Source: Membranipora membranacea
Lineage: Eukaryota > Bryozoa > Gymnolaemata > Cheilostomatida > Membraniporidae
Direction: 5' to 3'
NCBI GenBank assembly: GCA_914767715.1
Contig: OU612071.1
Span: 7,301,493 to 7,361,492 of the forward strand
DNA length: 60,000 bases
Under the pieces are notes generated by a model. That model was not told the DNA's origin. It searched no databases and was given only the letters and a program-made list of their open reading frames with translations. Within the stretch, counting starts at the first letter, position 1, and each line of letters opens with the position of its first letter. The translations under genes were made by a program, and so were the position numbers. This document shows positions 57,787 to 60,000 of this stretch, one piece after another.

Positions 57787-59850
57787 TCTACGCTCCTTGG
57801 GATTTTTATGATTGAATGGCTCTGAGCAAGGATTTAGCTCTGAATTCTATGGTATGTGGGTAGAGAGAGGCAAAGGTAAATCTATTGTAAACCTGGTATA
57901 CATTCATTACCTGTCTACAAAGGAGCTCTTGATGTTAAACTTTATCATTCCCAGCCATCTCAGTTATATGGTGTACAATTGTGGCATTTTTATCTCTCAC
58001 TCTTGGATGGTAGTTCCCTAGCAGGTGTTGGCACTAGTACAGATAGTATTTAAATGTTAGGCTAGTGACAAGACAACAACCTTTACAGTAATACATTTTA
58101 AGCTGTCAGCTGGTGTGCCACAAGCAGGGAGGTTCTATAGCCTTAAACAGGCATAATGATTTAATTACCTCAATATTCCTTGTCAAAATTTTTAATTATC
58201 GAATTAATTGTCGCTGGTAGTTAATCCTACACACACATTCCATTGCACTTGTAACAAGTCATGTCATCGTAAGCTGACCTAACTTCCTGTCTTTTGCTGC
58301 TGATAATGAGTGCGATGAGTTTTTAATTTTGCGAATGTACATGTTTACAATGATGGTTGTTTTGGTGAAAGTACAATCATGATCATTCTTTGACAGAAGA
58401 GTGAGGGGGCGGGAAGTTTTAACCTTTTATGAAAAATACTAGATGGTTGACCAAATTCCATTTGTATATTTTCATCGAATTATTTCACCAAACTCTGCTT
58501 CCAAGCTCATTATAGTACAGAGTAACTATGCCAAAAATGAGATTGCTTTGCAAAAAAATCTCTTGCGCCCTTATTATCCGGTATTTGCAACCATGTTTCA
58601 TTGATTTTCCTCTGCTACTTGGTCAACTACAAGAGCTGAGCCAGATACAACATACAGTGGTTGTATCTGGCTCAGCTCTTGTTAATCTGCTGCTAGCTCA
58701 TTACGATAATCTGTGTGTTTACCCAAAGGGTTAACCATTTTTATGTTAAATCTACTGGTACCTTTTAAGTTCTGTGCAGGTTGCCTATGAATGCCAATGT
58801 CAACAAAATTAACATTCTGACTGGCTTATCTTGATTATGACTTCATGGGTAAACAACTTGGATAACAACAATACATCCAATTATGCTTGAACTCAGCTGC
58901 TTGGTTAAGATGTTGATGTCAAGTAAAAGGTAAACAATTGGCAAATAGACACTGAGAATCTTGTTCAATTCAATAAGCTAATCCCATTGAAAGTGATCAG
59001 GCAGATTGAACTGTACATTGTAGCCATTGAATGCATGCATTGAAAAGTTTGGTGTGTTGAAAGTTCTTTCAACCTAAAGGTTTATCAATGAATATCAAGA
59101 CTGATTTCACCAACCTACTCCAGATTAATACAATCACCTCACCTCTCACCTCTCCAGATTAATACAATTTTCAACTAAAAAGGTTTAATTTTTTTAACAT
59201 TTCATTTCAAATCAATTGCATGTAATTGAGTGATGTGGCTAGTATCGGGCAAAACAACATCGATGCATCAGTTCCATGTGGTCTACCGAATACATTTCCT
59301 AGAAGTTTCGACCATTACGACAGGATTTCCACAATGCAGCTATAATCTGGAGTTCCAATCATGGAGTACTTTTACTCCTTGTTCCAATAATTTCAACAAA
59401 TTCCTGCCAAAGGAATACCCACACTGATATTTATTCTGTTATATATGAGACCGGTAGCTTAGACAGGCGGCTGGGTTGCCAGATTAGGGGCTTGTAGGGC
59501 CATTACATCAGTTAAGATTTAGAGCGGTAAATAATTGCCTGGACAGCCTTGTAGCAGATAATCTTTCAAAGCTATCAGCTTAATATTATCGCCTGCATTG
59601 ATATATTTAGAATTTACAGTGACCATCAGACATTCCTTACAAACGAGTTCTATTGTGTCATTGAACTATAGGTCTGTTTGATCAAGAAGTAGCAGGGGAA
59701 GCTGTTACTCCTTGGTTTGATTTACCCTTGCTTCTCTCTACCCACATTCCATCAAATTCAGAGCTTGCGCTCCATGCCCAGAACATCTTCAGCCAACAAA
59801 CAGCTAATGAAAGCCATCCACGCTAAAAAATCCCAAGGAGCGTAGATTAA
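57783..59850. mobile_element. TTAA-flanked element B (2060 bp) adjoining element A
   Basis: Inverted ends of about 120 bp start TCTACGCTCCTTGGGATTTTT on both strands and share AGCTCTGAATT and ATGTGGGTAGAGAGA. TTAA lies at 57783-57786, shared with element A, and at 59847-59850. The interior has no transposase that I recognise. It contains the perfect hairpin at 58629-58682. The ends differ from those of element A, so these are two families. Confidence 0.75.
58629..58682. other. Perfect 23-bp hairpin with 8-nt loop
   Basis: Arms 58629-58651 and 58660-58682 (starting ACAAGAGCTGAGCC) are exactly complementary around ATACAGTG. The size is near that of a small microRNA precursor, but real precursors rarely pair perfectly, and I do not recognise the arm as a known microRNA. 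It lies within element B, so a transposon-derived structure is more likely. Confidence 0.7.
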
Positions 59851-60000
59851 CCCTTAGTGTGTCATCTATATTATCCCTCTGGTTAGCTATTCTTGTTGAA
59901 ATTCCTAAAAATGATAAGGGGTTGTGAAAATTGATATATCTTAAAATCTAGAGGGTGTAGAAGGAAAGTTTAAATAAACTTCTTCTAAGCGAGATTCCTG
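59851..60000. other. Right flank of element B, nothing recognised
   Basis: AT-rich sequence to the window end. Confidence 0.4.

Noticed and set aside
1-60000. CRISPR array, bacterial operons or rRNA genes
   Set aside because: No regularly spaced short repeats, ribosome-binding sites or rRNA-like segments are seen. The spliced genes and retroelements are eukaryotic.

Overview
The window is animal (metazoan) genomic DNA. It is AT-rich, has short exons bounded by GT/AG introns, and is crowded with transposable elements. The only genes I recognise with confidence are three copies of one TRIM-type gene (RING, two B-boxes, coiled coil, C-terminal beta-propeller-like repeats). A BEL/Pao LTR retrotransposon and an R2-like non-LTR remnant also point to an invertebrate animal. 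The sequence alone does not name the species.

Layout. Positions 65-5613 (minus) hold exons 1-6 of TRIM copy A, whose 3' end lies off the left edge. Positions 7294-17352 (plus) hold TRIM copy B, a 5'-truncated pseudogene. It is split by an 879-bp fold-back DNA element with an 8-bp target duplication (8028-8906) and by an 8-kb BEL/Pao retrotransposon with identical 402-bp LTRs (9419-17335). The retrotransposon itself carries a 2.3-kb terminal-inverted-repeat element inside gag (10164-12492). Positions 17.4-29.7 kb contain non-LTR remnants, diverged dispersed repeats and no secure gene. A fold-back element with long arms occupies about 29.7-31.0 kb. Positions 32031-37154 (minus) hold TRIM copy C, for which a complete 8-exon, 624-residue open gene can be read. 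Positions 37-60 kb are gene-poor: MITEs with clear target duplications (43.5 and 46.4 kb), a repeated ~280-bp unit (37.7 and 52.9 kb), a tandem ~330-bp array (55.1-56.5 kb), two back-to-back TTAA-flanked elements (57.1-59.85 kb) and a few exon-like fragments.

How it fits together. The TRIM copies form a local cluster. A and C share exon sizes, splice phases, nearly identical introns around exons 5-6 and a promoter-proximal block with a NF-kB-like motif, which fits recent duplication or gene conversion. Copy B preserves almost the whole propeller reading frame across its insertions but has one in-frame stop. This gives a layered record of insertions into a recently lost gene. I did not find a new defence or biosynthetic system. 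The most novel-looking content is the set of unclassified DNA transposons with precise termini and a perfect 23-bp hairpin inside one of them.
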